Source: Trichomonas tenax
Taxonomy: Eukaryota > Parabasalia > Trichomonadida > Trichomonadidae
DNA length: 26,655 nt
Reading direction: 5' to 3'
NCBI GenBank assembly: GCA_023091735.1
Contig: JALKBU010000723.1
Span: 1 to 26,655 of the forward strand
The notes beneath the pieces were generated by a model. That model was given only the letters and a program-made list of their open reading frames with translations, was not told the DNA's origin and did not search any database. Within the stretch, counting starts at the first letter, position 1; the number at the start of each line of letters is the position of its first letter. Both the position numbers and the translations under genes were made by a program. Below are positions 18,976 through 26,655 of the stretch, in pieces.

Positions 18976-19272
18976 CGCAATTATTCTTTCATGAAGTCAC
19001 TTTTGGAGTCACACCCTTTTTATTATATGTCAGATTCATCCGTCAGATTTGACATGTAAAGTGTTTCTTTTCATTTGACGGAATATTATACGCAACAATA
19101 TATATTCTATATGAATACAATGCGAAAACACCATTAAAAAATCAAAATATAAAAATCATAGTTTTTCGATTACAATCTTTAACGTGAGAAATGTCCGATA
19201 ACTAATACTGTTGAATCAGAGAATTAACATTAATGATTAGAAAATATAGCATAATGTTTATATTAATCAAAG

Positions 19273-19767
19273 TTAAAGAAATCCACTTAATCCATAAAGT
19301 TGGACCCATGTTTTTCCACTGAACAGGCAATCTAGCACGGTTTGGCCATTAATATCTAGCTCATTGACATCAAAATTATATCCATTTAACAAACATTCCA
19401 CAAATCTTTTTGAATCATTTATGTTGAATATAACATAGAAAATCAATGACCTTCCGTCACGATCTTTAGCGTGAACATTTGCGCCGACAGAGATAAATTT
19501 CCTGAAAGTATCGTAACTTCCCAATGTGCATGCGTAATGAATCGGTGTGAGTCCGCAAACATTCACCATGTTGATATCAAGGCCGCTATCGACCAAGAAA
19601 TCGATGACATCCGAAGGTGAACTAGAAGATGCCGCATAATAGAGGAGATTTGATCCGTGCCTGTCTACCTGATTGATGTTTTCTCCATCACTGATAGCTC
19701 TCCTAAGTTCCGAGAGGCTTCTCAAGCTTCTGATCAACCTATTTGATATAGCTTGCTTAACTGGCAT
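19273..19767 (-). CDS. Short ankyrin-repeat protein
   Basis: A 164-residue protein from the ATG at 19765-19767, preceded by TCATTTTTA, a good trichomonad initiator giving an 11-nt 5' UTR. After about 25 N-terminal residues come four ankyrin units: DRHGSNLLYYAASSSSPSDVI (about 35-65), NVCGLTPIHYACTLGSYDTFRKFISVGANVH (68-98), DRDGRSLIFYVIFN (102-135) and DINGQTVLDCLF (about 137-150). Ankyrin stacks bind protein partners; no other domain is present. In trichomonads ankyrin proteins form a huge family, usually longer, so this may be a C-terminally shortened member. The intact frame and good initiator suggest it can be expressed. Confidence 0.85.
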   Translation of the reverse strand: MPVKQAISNRLIRSLRSLSELRRAISDGENINQVDRHGSNLLYYAASSSSPSDVIDFLVDSGLDINMVNVCGLTPIHYACTLGSYDTFRKFISVGANVHAKDRDGRSLIFYVIFNINDSKRFVECLLNGYNFDVNELDINGQTVLDCLFSGKTWVQLYGLSGFL

Positions 19768-19774
19768 TGTATAA

Positions 19775-19780
19775 AAATGA
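19775..19780 (-). promoter_or_regulatory. Initiator (TCATTT) of the ankyrin gene
   Basis: On the minus strand TCATTT matches the trichomonad initiator TCA(+1)-Py-T-T/A. The +1 A at 19778 lies 11 nt before the ATG. Confidence 0.6.
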
Positions 19781-19972
19781 TTTTGTTCACAATTTTTTTT
19801 CAGAACTTTTCTCGATTGTACAAAATTGTCATATTTTATTGGTGCATCATGAAAGGCAAAATAATGAAGAAAATTTATTCATGCTAAAATTTCTGGATTT
19901 TTTTAAAATTTTCCATTATTTTTAAAATCCTATATATGGAAACGCGTTTTGCGGGCGCGAAAGCACACAAAA

Positions 19973-20119
19973 ATCGTTTTAGAAGAGAAAATAATTTATT
20001 TTTGCCAACATTTCTGTAAATTGCCTGTTTTCGAGAGTTTTACAGGCGCAAAAGCACATGAAAAATGCACGAAAACTGGCATTATATTAGCTGATGATTA
20101 TTTTCTCTTCGAAAACGAT
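19973..20119. repeat. Small inverted-repeat element (147 bp)
   Basis: Terminal arms of 23 nt (19973-19995 and 20097-20119, outer sequence ATCGTTTT) are complementary at 22 of 23 positions. Inside lies a second small stem, GCCTGT...ACAGGC. GGGCGCGAAAGCACACAAAAAT just before it and AGGCGCAAAAGCACATGAAAAAT within it form a diverged direct repeat. No TSD is evident. It may be a tiny MITE or structured RNA. Confidence 0.6.
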
Positions 20120-20220
20120 ATGTTTTGAATTGAAAATAATCGTATGTTAATATAATTTTTTTACTTTTCCATTATTTTGCCTGCTAGTGTTTTGCGTGTA
20201 AACTCCTAAAAGCGTAAAGT

Positions 20221-20230
20221 GTCGGATTGT
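20221..20230 (+). repeat. 10-bp target-site duplication, left copy (element 3)
   Basis: GTCGGATTGT, exactly repeated at 20962-20971 on the other side of the element. Confidence 0.8.
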
Positions 20231-20961
20231 GAGTCCTGGACAAATCCAACTAACGTGTTTTGTAAAGTGTCAGATTTGTTAGAACTCGAGAGCCAGTTTG
20301 CATTTAACAAAAATGGAAAAAAGGAAAAAATTAGTGAATTTTTAAAAAATATGGGCGAATTGAAATATTAGAGAGGTTATAAATTTGGAAAGAGATTACT
20401 TATTGCTAGTATAAATGTAATTATCATTCAAAATTTAAATAACTTACTGTTTAAAAAAATTTAAAACCGAAAAGTGAAAATAAAAATAAATTAGGGATTC
20501 TAATAATGTGAAATAAAGAAGTTATGTTTAAAATAATCAGAGACTAAATAAGATGGTGGAATAAAATTAAAAGAAAGATTTTTTCGATAAGGGAGACTCA
20601 GGCTTGGCGCCTAAAGAGTAGTGTCGCGCAGACCTCAGTGGCACCGCCAGTGTCGACGCAGGCTTGGCTTGCGGGTCGTCGATCAATCACAACATCGAAG
20701 ACTGCAAATCATGCTTAGAGCTTGAAGAGTAGTGTCGTGCAGACCTCAGTGGCACCGCCAGTGTCGAAGACGGCGAATCATGCACTGGGACACCAAGTAT
20801 AACATCTAAGTATCGTGAAGGCCGTGCATGCCTTCATGCACTTTCGAAGCTCTGTCTAGTTGACCCATTGCAAAATGACACTTTTGTAAGCTGTTCACCA
20901 ACTCTATTTCTGACAAATCTGACACTTTACAAAACACGTTAGTTGGATTTGTCCAGTACTC
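20231..20961. mobile_element. Mutator-like MITE (731 bp, 54-bp TIRs, 10-bp TSD)
   Basis: Terminal inverted repeats 20231-20284 and 20908-20961 start GAGT(C/A)CTGGACAAATCC and match at about 52 of 54 positions. Exact 10-bp duplications GTCGGATTGT flank the element. Duplications of 9-11 bp are typical of Mutator-like elements, so that superfamily is the best guess. There is no transposase; the interior is a GC-richer block with tandem repeats at 20598-20790. It lies directly upstream of the broken gene at 20981-21472. High TIR identity implies fairly recent insertion. Confidence 0.85.
20614..20767 (+). repeat. 43-bp direct repeat in the GC-rich core of the Mutator-like element
   Basis: 20614-20656 and 20725-20767 differ at one base (AAGAGTAGTGTCG(C/T)GCAG...). 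The following AT(C/G)GAAGAC.GC.AATCATGC is also repeated, so the tandem unit is about 70-111 bp. The composition is strikingly GC-rich for this window. Confidence 0.75.
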
Positions 20962-20971
20962 GTCGGATTGT
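20962..20971 (+). repeat. 10-bp target-site duplication, right copy (element 3)
   Basis: Second exact copy of GTCGGATTGT. Confidence 0.8.
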
Positions 20972-20980
20972 CAGATCTAG

Positions 20981-21472
20981 TATATTGAAAAATTGTCGAA
21001 AATTAAGTTCTATGATCTAGGCGGCACTCTTGATTATAAGATTGACAAATACATTTATATGCTCATCACAGAAATTCGTTATAGATATATTACAACCTTG
21101 CAGTCTGATTTAGCAAGAAACAAACCAGGAAATCCAGCTTTAATTAAAGCGCAAATCATCCTACCTAAGCCCAATCTCTTAATTGATAGAGCGCAAACAT
21201 GTTTCAAATGAATAAAAAATCTTGAACAAAAGTTAAGATCATTGGCCTATAATCCTAGTTCAATTATTCTAGGATTAGAAAAACTAAAAGAAACTATTAA
21301 CATCCCTTATTTTATGATGAAAACTATTATCGATCTTCATTTACCAACGGATGTTGAGAAACAAATCATTAAGGAAATTACAGAATTTATTTGCACACAT
21401 GCTTCAGATGAGGTAGTAGAAATGTGGAAGGAAAAAATGAAGGAAATGAAACTTACTTATAAATTGGAATAA
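20981..21472 (+). pseudogene. Broken gene of unknown family
   Basis: One frame runs from just after TAG 20978-20980 to TAA 21470-21472 and is interrupted by a single TGA at 21209-21211. Before it the frame reads KIKFYDLGGTLDYKIDKYIY and LARNKPGNPALIKAQIILPK; after it, NLEQKLRSLAYNPSS and LPTDVEKQIIKEITEFICTH, with a charged helical C-terminus ending in MKLTYKLE. No ATG begins the frame. Codon texture looks coding throughout (about 160 codons). I do not recognise the family. The 5' end stops 10 bp from the duplication of the Mutator-like element, so truncation by that insertion or by an earlier one is plausible. Confidence 0.6.
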
Positions 21473-21608
21473 ATAATTTTACTTGTCAAATTTTGTTGTT
21501 TACATGATATTTTTGACATGTAAACTTTTCACTTTTCTAGAAAGGTAGATAACTCTATCAAAATAAAATAAAAATTGAAAGGTCTTTCAAAGCGATCATT
21601 TTTCTTCA
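21473..21608 (+). promoter_or_regulatory. Promoter region of the methyltransferase gene
   Basis: It contains ACTTGTCAAA, then TTGACATGTAAAC (TGACATGTAAA at 21514-21524, about 85 bp before the ATG), and TCATTT at 21596-21601. TCATTT matches the trichomonad initiator and gives an 11-nt 5' UTR from the A at 21598. This is the clearest promoter in the window. Confidence 0.6.
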
Positions 21609-22394
21609 ATGTTTGGTGTTCAAGCGTCAACATTGGACCTCTCCAAAATTCCGGACTACGAGCTTCCTCCTCCAGCGCCTGATGGCAGGATAAGAACTCT
21701 CAACCAGATGGGATATGCAACTCCATATCTTCTCGGTGTTACTAAAAAATTTGTCGATTTTTCAACGAAATGCACGAAACCTGTATTGGATGGTGGTGCC
21801 GCTTACGGACATGCAACTTTTGCGGCCCTCAAAGCAGGCGCTACAGTGATAATGAACGAAATGGACCAGAAGAATTTGGATATTGTCGTGAAAAATAAGG
21901 AATTAAACGATAAAGATCGCGAAAGACTTTACTTAGCTCTCGGAGCCTTGCCGTACGACATTGACCTCCCTGAGAACTCCATACAGGCGATACACATGTC
22001 TCGCGTTTTGCACTTTTTCCATCCGAAAGAATTTGATGAAATGTTCAAACGCGCTGCAAAGTGGTTAGTTCCAGGTGGAAGGTTCTTTGTATTGACTGGG
22101 TCACCTTATCATTACTCAACTGCTTATTATGTCCCGATTTACAATGAAAAAATCGCGAATGGAGAGAAATGGCCGGGTGAAATCAACGACTTCAAGTTCA
22201 ATCCCGGTGGAAATGAGCCAGAAAACACAACAGGAACATACCTTCACGTTATCGATCCAAGAGTTTTGATGAGAGTTGCAACAGAAAACGGATTCATCGT
22301 TCAGGAGCTCGGCCTCGTTGAGGGAAAGAATGACGCCGATTACACTTTTGCTGTTTTAATTAATGGAAAAGATAATTTTAGTCTGACTGATTAA
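21609..22394 (+). CDS. Class I SAM-dependent methyltransferase
   Basis: A 261-residue protein. PVLDGGAAYGHATFAAL (about 58-74) corresponds to motif I, the SAM-binding loop after beta1. VIMNEMD (about 80-86) supplies the acidic end of beta2. YDIDLPENSIQAIHMSRVLHFF (about 116-137) fits motifs II/post-I, and WLVPGGRFFVLTGSPYH (about 152-168) is the typical post-motif helix and beta5 strand. SAM is the methyl donor. The C-terminal part (YLHVIDPRVLMRVATENGFIVQELGL) is the usual closing half, as in small-molecule or bacterial-type methyltransferases of the TehB/UbiE kind. The substrate is unknown. The start is supported by the initiator 11 nt upstream. Bacterial ancestry is possible, as for many trichomonad enzymes, but cannot be shown here. 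Confidence 0.85.
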   Translation: MFGVQASTLDLSKIPDYELPPPAPDGRIRTLNQMGYATPYLLGVTKKFVDFSTKCTKPVLDGGAAYGHATFAALKAGATVIMNEMDQKNLDIVVKNKELNDKDRERLYLALGALPYDIDLPENSIQAIHMSRVLHFFHPKEFDEMFKRAAKWLVPGGRFFVLTGSPYHYSTAYYVPIYNEKIANGEKWPGEINDFKFNPGGNEPENTTGTYLHVIDPRVLMRVATENGFIVQELGLVEGKNDADYTFAVLINGKDNFSLTD

Positions 22395-24120
22395 ATGAGT
22401 GAATGCACTATTTTATAATACACAGCCTATCCTTTTTATCATTTTTAAACTCATAACATTCCAAATTTCAAAGAGAAATAAGATTTAATCAAAAATTGAT
22501 GGGAAAATAAAAGGGGGGTAACTTCGAACCTTCACATCAAATGAGGCTGAAACTTAGGGAGTAGGTAGTATAGACCTACAGGAACAATACATGTAAGGGG
22601 CACAAATCAAAATACGCATGTCGACTTAGATGATAATTCACGCCTGTAATACACATAGTGTTTGACACCAAAAAAATATTTAGGGGAGTAACCCTGCCCC
22701 TAAATAAATAAATTCTATAGCCAAAATGGAGCTATATCATCAATGTGGTATTCATGCCTACGATCCCACCTAAAAACTTCAATTTGGTTAATCTTTTTCA
22801 TCGATATTCAATCGATCTTTAAAAATTCTGTAAGGAATTGTGTGTGCTGATGAATGCCTAGAGCAGACAATTAAAGTCTTAATATAATCAATTATCTAGG
22901 TTCCAAATAGAAAATTTGTAATTTATCAATTAAAAAAAGAGCTCTGAGTATAATGGTTATGCTTTAATCGTAAGGCATATCGATTTTTAAGAACGTTGAT
23001 TGTTTGATACCTTGAGACAAAATTAAAAATCGAATTTTCTGTAAATTTATCAAAAGATTTTCATGGGTTATCATGTAATTACGATGCAAGTCATAACATT
23101 AGTTGATTTACTGTACAGTAAATGCGAATAATGCTTAATGATGAAAATAAAAAAAAAAGTCAAATAAAACATGAAGCAAGAGGAAATGTACGATGAGAAC
23201 GGATGTGATACATCCTTCAGCAGTAATTGACTGGGAAAAAATTGATTAAAATTACCAAATATTATTAAGTTGGAAATCGTGAGACAGGTGCCGGAGATTT
23301 GGCTGCCAGACCTAATTCGTTCATGTGTTCGCTTAGTTTTCGAGCCTTGGGAGAGTTTGGAATGAAGGCCCCATCATTTATAATTTTCTATAGTTTTATG
23401 ACTTGTATACATCACAGATTGACAGAAGTAATCACTCATGTATGCCAATAGCATTTACAACTGTATTTGTGAATATTGAAAATATTTGATATAAAAAATT
23501 ATCGATAATAATACTTTATTTATACAGAATAGACAAAAGCAAGGTAAGGCAAAACTAAGAAATGCATGTAAAATGATTAAAATTGCTTATAGACAAACTT
23601 CAGATCTCGCAGCATATTAATATGAGAAATAACTGAAGAAAAGTATATTATTTTTCGATGGCATACACATGCGTGCCACATAAGATAGAGAACTGAACTT
23701 TAGGGCCAAAAAGAATGTACGTTTATCAATTTTTAATATTAAATATCGAGTATGATATTGAACAAATGGCTCACCCTGGCTAAACACAAGCCAGTAATGA
23801 ATAACATTGTACTCATACTGTGTAAATGCAAGTTTTCGAAATTTCGAAATAGTATTATTCGAACATTGTTTTGTATTTACTTGTGCATTTTGTATTTGAT
23901 AATGCGTGTGTTATGGTTTAGATTGAATTTTGTGCTCAAACTACTTTTTTCGAAGATATCTTATTGGAATGTGATGTGTGAATATGTTGCATGCAGTGTA
24001 TGCAGGCTGACTGCAAAGTTACTGCCCATCATTTTATGTTAGGTGAACTACCGTAGAAAATGATAGTGTAGCAAGTTACAATGAACTTACGTTTACAAAT
24101 AATCGTCGGCATCGCCCTAC
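22395..24120. other. Gene-free region with a G-rich patch
   Basis: No supported gene. 22510-22710 is unusually G-rich for the window and includes TTTAGGGG/CCCCTAAA, an 8-bp stem with a 10-nt loop at about 22679-22704. On the minus strand part of it reads VPVGLYYLLPKFQPH in one frame, interrupted by stops, which may be a decayed coding remnant. 23280-23370 is another patch of richer GC without an ORF. A 96-codon ATG ORF at 23752-24042 is hydrophobic and low-complexity and is not called. Confidence 0.4.
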
Positions 24121-24211
24121 TTTAGACCTTGCCAGAACATGCCAGAACGATCATTTTCAATTCAATATTGATGTAAAATAACCGTCCGGACCCGTTCTGG
24201 CAAGGTCTAAA
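24121..24211. repeat. Small hairpin element with perfect 18-bp arms
   Basis: TTTAGACCTTGCCAGAAC (24121-24138) and its exact inverse at 24194-24211 enclose 55 bp. GCCAGAAC is repeated at once on the left side (24131-24138, 24141-24148), so the right arm could pair with either copy. No TSD of useful length is visible. Confidence 0.7.
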
Positions 24212-24628
24212 AATGCCCATTGCGAACCAGGTGGTGGAGGAAAATCATTCGTTGAGAATCTGATTCTAACAAATTATCTAATTATTCCATGGTATCAAGA
24301 AATACCATCGCCTTTTTTCTTTGTCATTGAATAGTAAAAATTACAAAATTGGATGCTGAGAAGATGGTGAAATCATGTTTATGCAAAGGCATAAACAAAT
24401 CTCTAAAATTGGCAGTATTTGTTATTTTTGTGACTTTTTTGTTTGTTTGTCTGTTTATAAGTGAAACAGCTAATTTGCACTTTTCTTTTTCCTATGAGAG
24501 ATAAAGTACAGGAATAAAAATGATTGTTTTGTATGAATCTTCATATTTTGATGACGAAATAAAAGCAGTTAATTGGGGAAAATAAAAAGAATGTATGATT
24601 TCGAATCAAGGCAATAAAGTAAAATAAA
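24212..24628. other. Intergenic region
   Basis: About 400 bp, AT-rich, 3' of the membrane protein gene. GGTATCAAGAAATACC near 24292-24307 is a small palindrome. No gene is seen. Confidence 0.4.
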
Positions 24629-25507
24629 TTACTCTAATGCAACGTATGTGAATTGGTTTTGAAGGAGCTTTTGACGTACATAAGAATAAATGAATGTAAT
24701 AGCAGCAAAAACTAAAAACGAAATAAGAAGAATGAGTCCGATTGATTTTTCTTCAATGACTTGATTATTTTTTCCAGATAAATGTAAATCTGCGTTATCG
24801 GGAACATTTTGTTCGCTTGCTGATTCTAGTGTTTCCTTTTTGACAGCGCTATTTAGATTATATGTGAAAGAAACTAATTGTTTTTGAATTGGTTTAATTC
24901 CATTGTAGCTAATAAAGAATGGCTCATCTGATGTTGTGTAGTTCAAGTTTATACCGTCTGTTTCTATGTATGTCGATGAAAAATTTGTTTCATTTTGAGC
25001 AATAATGAATTGAGGATAATTTGTGGCGTTTTGGATTGTATGTGATGAATTGGTGATAGAAGGTATGTATAGGAATCCAGTATTCGCCAAAATTGTTCGA
25101 TTTTGATTTGGAATAGTGGAAATGATAACATCCGTAATATTTGAGTCATCTACAATGTATGCATCGATTGTCTGGTTAATTTTAGATGTGGAAACGAGAA
25201 AAAAACTTGTATTGCCGAAATGAAGCCCATAATTTTGACTTTCTTGGCTTATTTCGCCAGCATAATATGTGTTATTCCTTACATTATAGTATGCTTCGAT
25301 TTTTATGTTACTTATATTGAGAAATAAGAAAGTTAGATAATTCATATTGAAGTTAAATTGATATCGACGATTTTCTATAACATTTTCATGAATTTTTCTG
25401 AAATATATACAAACTTTTTCCGTTACATTCAATGGTTTACTTTTATTTTGGAAATCATCGAATTTAAATTTCATGAAAAATGAACTCGGTAAAGAGACAA
25501 TAAACAT
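24629..25507 (-). CDS. Putative type I membrane protein, Asn/Ser/Thr-rich ectodomain
   Basis: 292 residues from ATG at 25505-25507. Residues 1 to about 250 hold more than ten N-X-S/T sequons (NVT, NIS, NNT, NTS, NQT, NIT, NRT, NSS, NAT, NET, NFS, NYT), as expected for a glycosylated extracellular domain with beta-strand-rich sequence. One transmembrane helix follows (GLILLISFLVFAAITFIYSY, about 255-276), then a 15-residue basic cytosolic tail ending TYVALE. This matches the layout of trichomonad surface proteins, although no named domain is recognised. The N-terminus MFIVSLPSSFFMKFKF is a poor signal peptide, and an in-frame TAA lies 24 nt upstream. No initiator is seen, and element 2 sits 122 bp upstream of the start. 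A 5'-truncated gene is therefore possible. Confidence 0.65.
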   Translation of the reverse strand: MFIVSLPSSFFMKFKFDDFQNKSKPLNVTEKVCIYFRKIHENVIENRRYQFNFNMNYLTFLFLNISNIKIEAYYNVRNNTYYAGEISQESQNYGLHFGNTSFFLVSTSKINQTIDAYIVDDSNITDVIISTIPNQNRTILANTGFLYIPSITNSSHTIQNATNYPQFIIAQNETNFSSTYIETDGINLNYTTSDEPFFISYNGIKPIQKQLVSFTYNLNSAVKKETLESASEQNVPDNADLHLSGKNNQVIEEKSIGLILLISFLVFAAITFIYSYVRQKLLQNQFTYVALE

Positions 25508-25612
25508 GCATTCAAATATTAAACATGTTTATAATATTGTTGTCGTCTGAATAGTAAAATTGCAAAATATTTTTATAGAAAAATTGTGATATTTCAATAA
25601 TTTTATGATTTT

Positions 25613-25628
25613 TATTATGTACGGCTTG
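25613..25628 (+). repeat. 16-bp target-site duplication, left copy (element 2)
   Basis: TATTATGTACGGCTTG, identical to 26247-26262. The bases on both outer and inner sides differ (T/A and T/A), so the repeat is exactly 16 bp, as for element 1. Confidence 0.85.
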
Positions 25629-26246
25629 TGTCACGTACCGAAAGTTGTCACGAAAAAGTGACATAAAAAGTGAAATTGTCTGACATGTAAAGTTGTCGGA
25701 ATATCTAGTTTTATATGTCAAAATATTAATTTTTTGATATGTAAAGTCCTATAATCATTCAAATTATGTATTAGTTTTTATTTCAAAATCGCGTCTGACG
25801 GGAAGAACTGGGGACTACATTGACACAGGTACCACGCATATTAGTATCTAAACTCACAGATCTTCCTTTCATACACCATCATTAAGAAATCAAAGATTTC
25901 CACTTCAGAATGCCTCTGAAGAGCAAAATTAAATGCTTGATTTGGACTTGTAGCCAAGGTGCTAGCAATTCAGTCCACAGTTCTTCCTTTCAGACTCGAT
26001 TTTCGAAATAATCAGCGATTTAATCTACAGAATGCTTCTGAAAGGAAGAACAGTGGATTGGATTGCTAGCATTTTGGTTACCAGTGCCAATGAAGCACTT
26101 AATTTTTTCTTTTCAAAGTAAAATTAAACAAATATTGGTTATCATTCTTCCAATAATCACATGCCACGTAAATATTTATTTGTCAAATATTCATGTTTAT
26201 ATGTCAGATAATGTCACTTTTTCGTGACAACTTTCAGTCCGCAACA
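25629..26246. mobile_element. MITE-like element 2 (618 bp, 16-bp TSD)
   Basis: Both ends begin TGT. A perfect 25-bp inverted repeat lies at 25640-25664 and 26211-26235, containing the palindrome TGTCACGAAAAAGTGACA; CTGACAT and further TGTCAAA-type motifs follow inward. The interior has large hairpins: GGTGCTAGCAATTCAGTCCA...CTTTCAGA (about 25958-25996) pairs with TCTGAAAGG...TGGATTGGATTGCTAGCAT (about 26037-26074). The segment aligns loosely with the interior of element 1 (TTAGCAAGCCAGTCCA...CCTTCCAGAGT), and both share the TGTCA(C/T)GAAAA.GTGACA ends and TGACATGTAAA. This makes them two diverged members of one family. No coding capacity. Confidence 0.85.
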
Positions 26247-26262
26247 TATTATGTACGGCTTG
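26247..26262 (+). repeat. 16-bp target-site duplication, right copy (element 2)
   Basis: Second exact copy of TATTATGTACGGCTTG. Confidence 0.85.
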
Positions 26263-26655
26263 AAGAATATCAGAACATTCTGTTATTTATGATTTTTCGA
26301 AAATAAAAAGCAGAAATAAGTATATATTTATTATCCAAAATGTATGTAATGCTTATACTGAAAATATGAAGCAAAAATTGTTAAAAATATTTGAGAAAGC
26401 TTTAATTGAGCTCTAGGTACAGGACTGGGACAAAATAGAACAACGTGCTTTTCTGACATGTAAAGTCATGATGTCAAAATAAAGTAAAGTGACGTGATTG
26501 CGGGGGAAAAATGGAAAAGTGTCAATATGTTGTAATGGATTGAACTCAATGTTGGAAGCCAAAGAAGACTTCATTATGAGTAGTTGTGGCCTCATAGTGA
26601 AGGATGACCTGGTGATCTAGCAGAGATGCATCCAGATGCCTATTCAACAGAAGCA
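26263..26655. other. Intergenic end of window, possible start of another element
   Basis: No gene. TGACATGTAAA at 26454-26464 is followed by ATGTCAAAATAAAG and AAAGTGACGTG, then a GC-richer stretch to the window end. This resembles an inward-reading end of the same MITE family, cut off by the window. It could not be confirmed without the other end. Confidence 0.35.

Noticed and set aside
18471..19060. Possible further MITE bounded by the TGACATGTAA-type motifs at 18472 and 19050
   Set aside because: The two motifs lie in direct, not inverted, orientation and I found no matching terminal repeats or duplicated flanks.
23752..24042. 96-codon ATG ORF
   Set aside because: Hydrophobic, low-complexity composition (L, I, C, F, K), no domain, no initiator and AT-rich context; likely chance.
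1..26655. tRNA, rRNA or CRISPR features
   Set aside because: No cloverleaf with a GGTTCGA-type arm, no conserved rRNA core and no regularly spaced repeats were found by eye; a covariance-model scan would be the decisive check.

Overview
The window reads as nuclear DNA of a parabasalid protist, most likely a trichomonad of the Tritrichomonas type. The reasons are the AT-rich sequence, genes that read through without evident introns, initiator-like TCA-Py-W motifs about 11 nt before several start codons, and family content typical of these genomes: ankyrin/DUF3447 proteins, right-handed beta-helix surface-type proteins, an LRR/CARMIL-like protein, many TBC-type GAPs, and dense MITE-like inverted-repeat elements. 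The species call is inference; genus and family are not proven by the sequence.

Layout: 1-412 holds inverted repeats upstream of a sirtuin gene (413-1279, +). Just behind it is a 928-bp MITE-like element (1316-2243) bounded by exact 16-bp direct repeats. A gene-poor stretch (2260-4628) follows. Then come a large LRR protein with a disordered Pro/Tyr-rich tail (4629-8267, -), a RAE1/GLE2-like WD40 protein (8758-9747, +) convergent with ribosomal protein eL18 (9866-10426, -), and a TBC-domain Rab-GAP (10954-12531, -). These five genes are the conserved housekeeping part of the window.

From 12.8 kb on the window is accessory. A beta-helix ORF lacks an ATG (12799-13848, -). A second degraded copy of its 3' end lies exactly 1920 bp away (14665-15185, -). 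A DUF3447/ankyrin pseudogene follows (15261-15923, +), then 3.3 kb without genes that contains two strong hairpins near 18.8-19.0 kb. A short ankyrin gene (19273-19767, -) comes next. A 731-bp Mutator-like MITE with a 10-bp target duplication (20231-20961) sits directly beside a broken gene of unknown family (20981-21472, +). An intact methyltransferase gene (21609-22394, +) is followed by another 2.2 kb gene desert with a small hairpin element at 24.1-24.2 kb. Last is a putative heavily N-glycosylated membrane protein (24629-25507, -) whose 5' side abuts a second element of the 16-bp-duplication family (25629-26246).

The most interesting signal is this MITE family. Two non-identical elements each carry exact 16-bp flanking duplications, TGTCAC...GTGACA palindromes in their ends, nested snap-back hairpins inside, and the 11-mer TGACATGTAAA. 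The same 11-mer occurs eight times in the window, three of them just upstream of conserved genes, which suggests a link between the element ends and promoter sequence. No tRNA, rRNA, CRISPR array or autonomous transposase was found.
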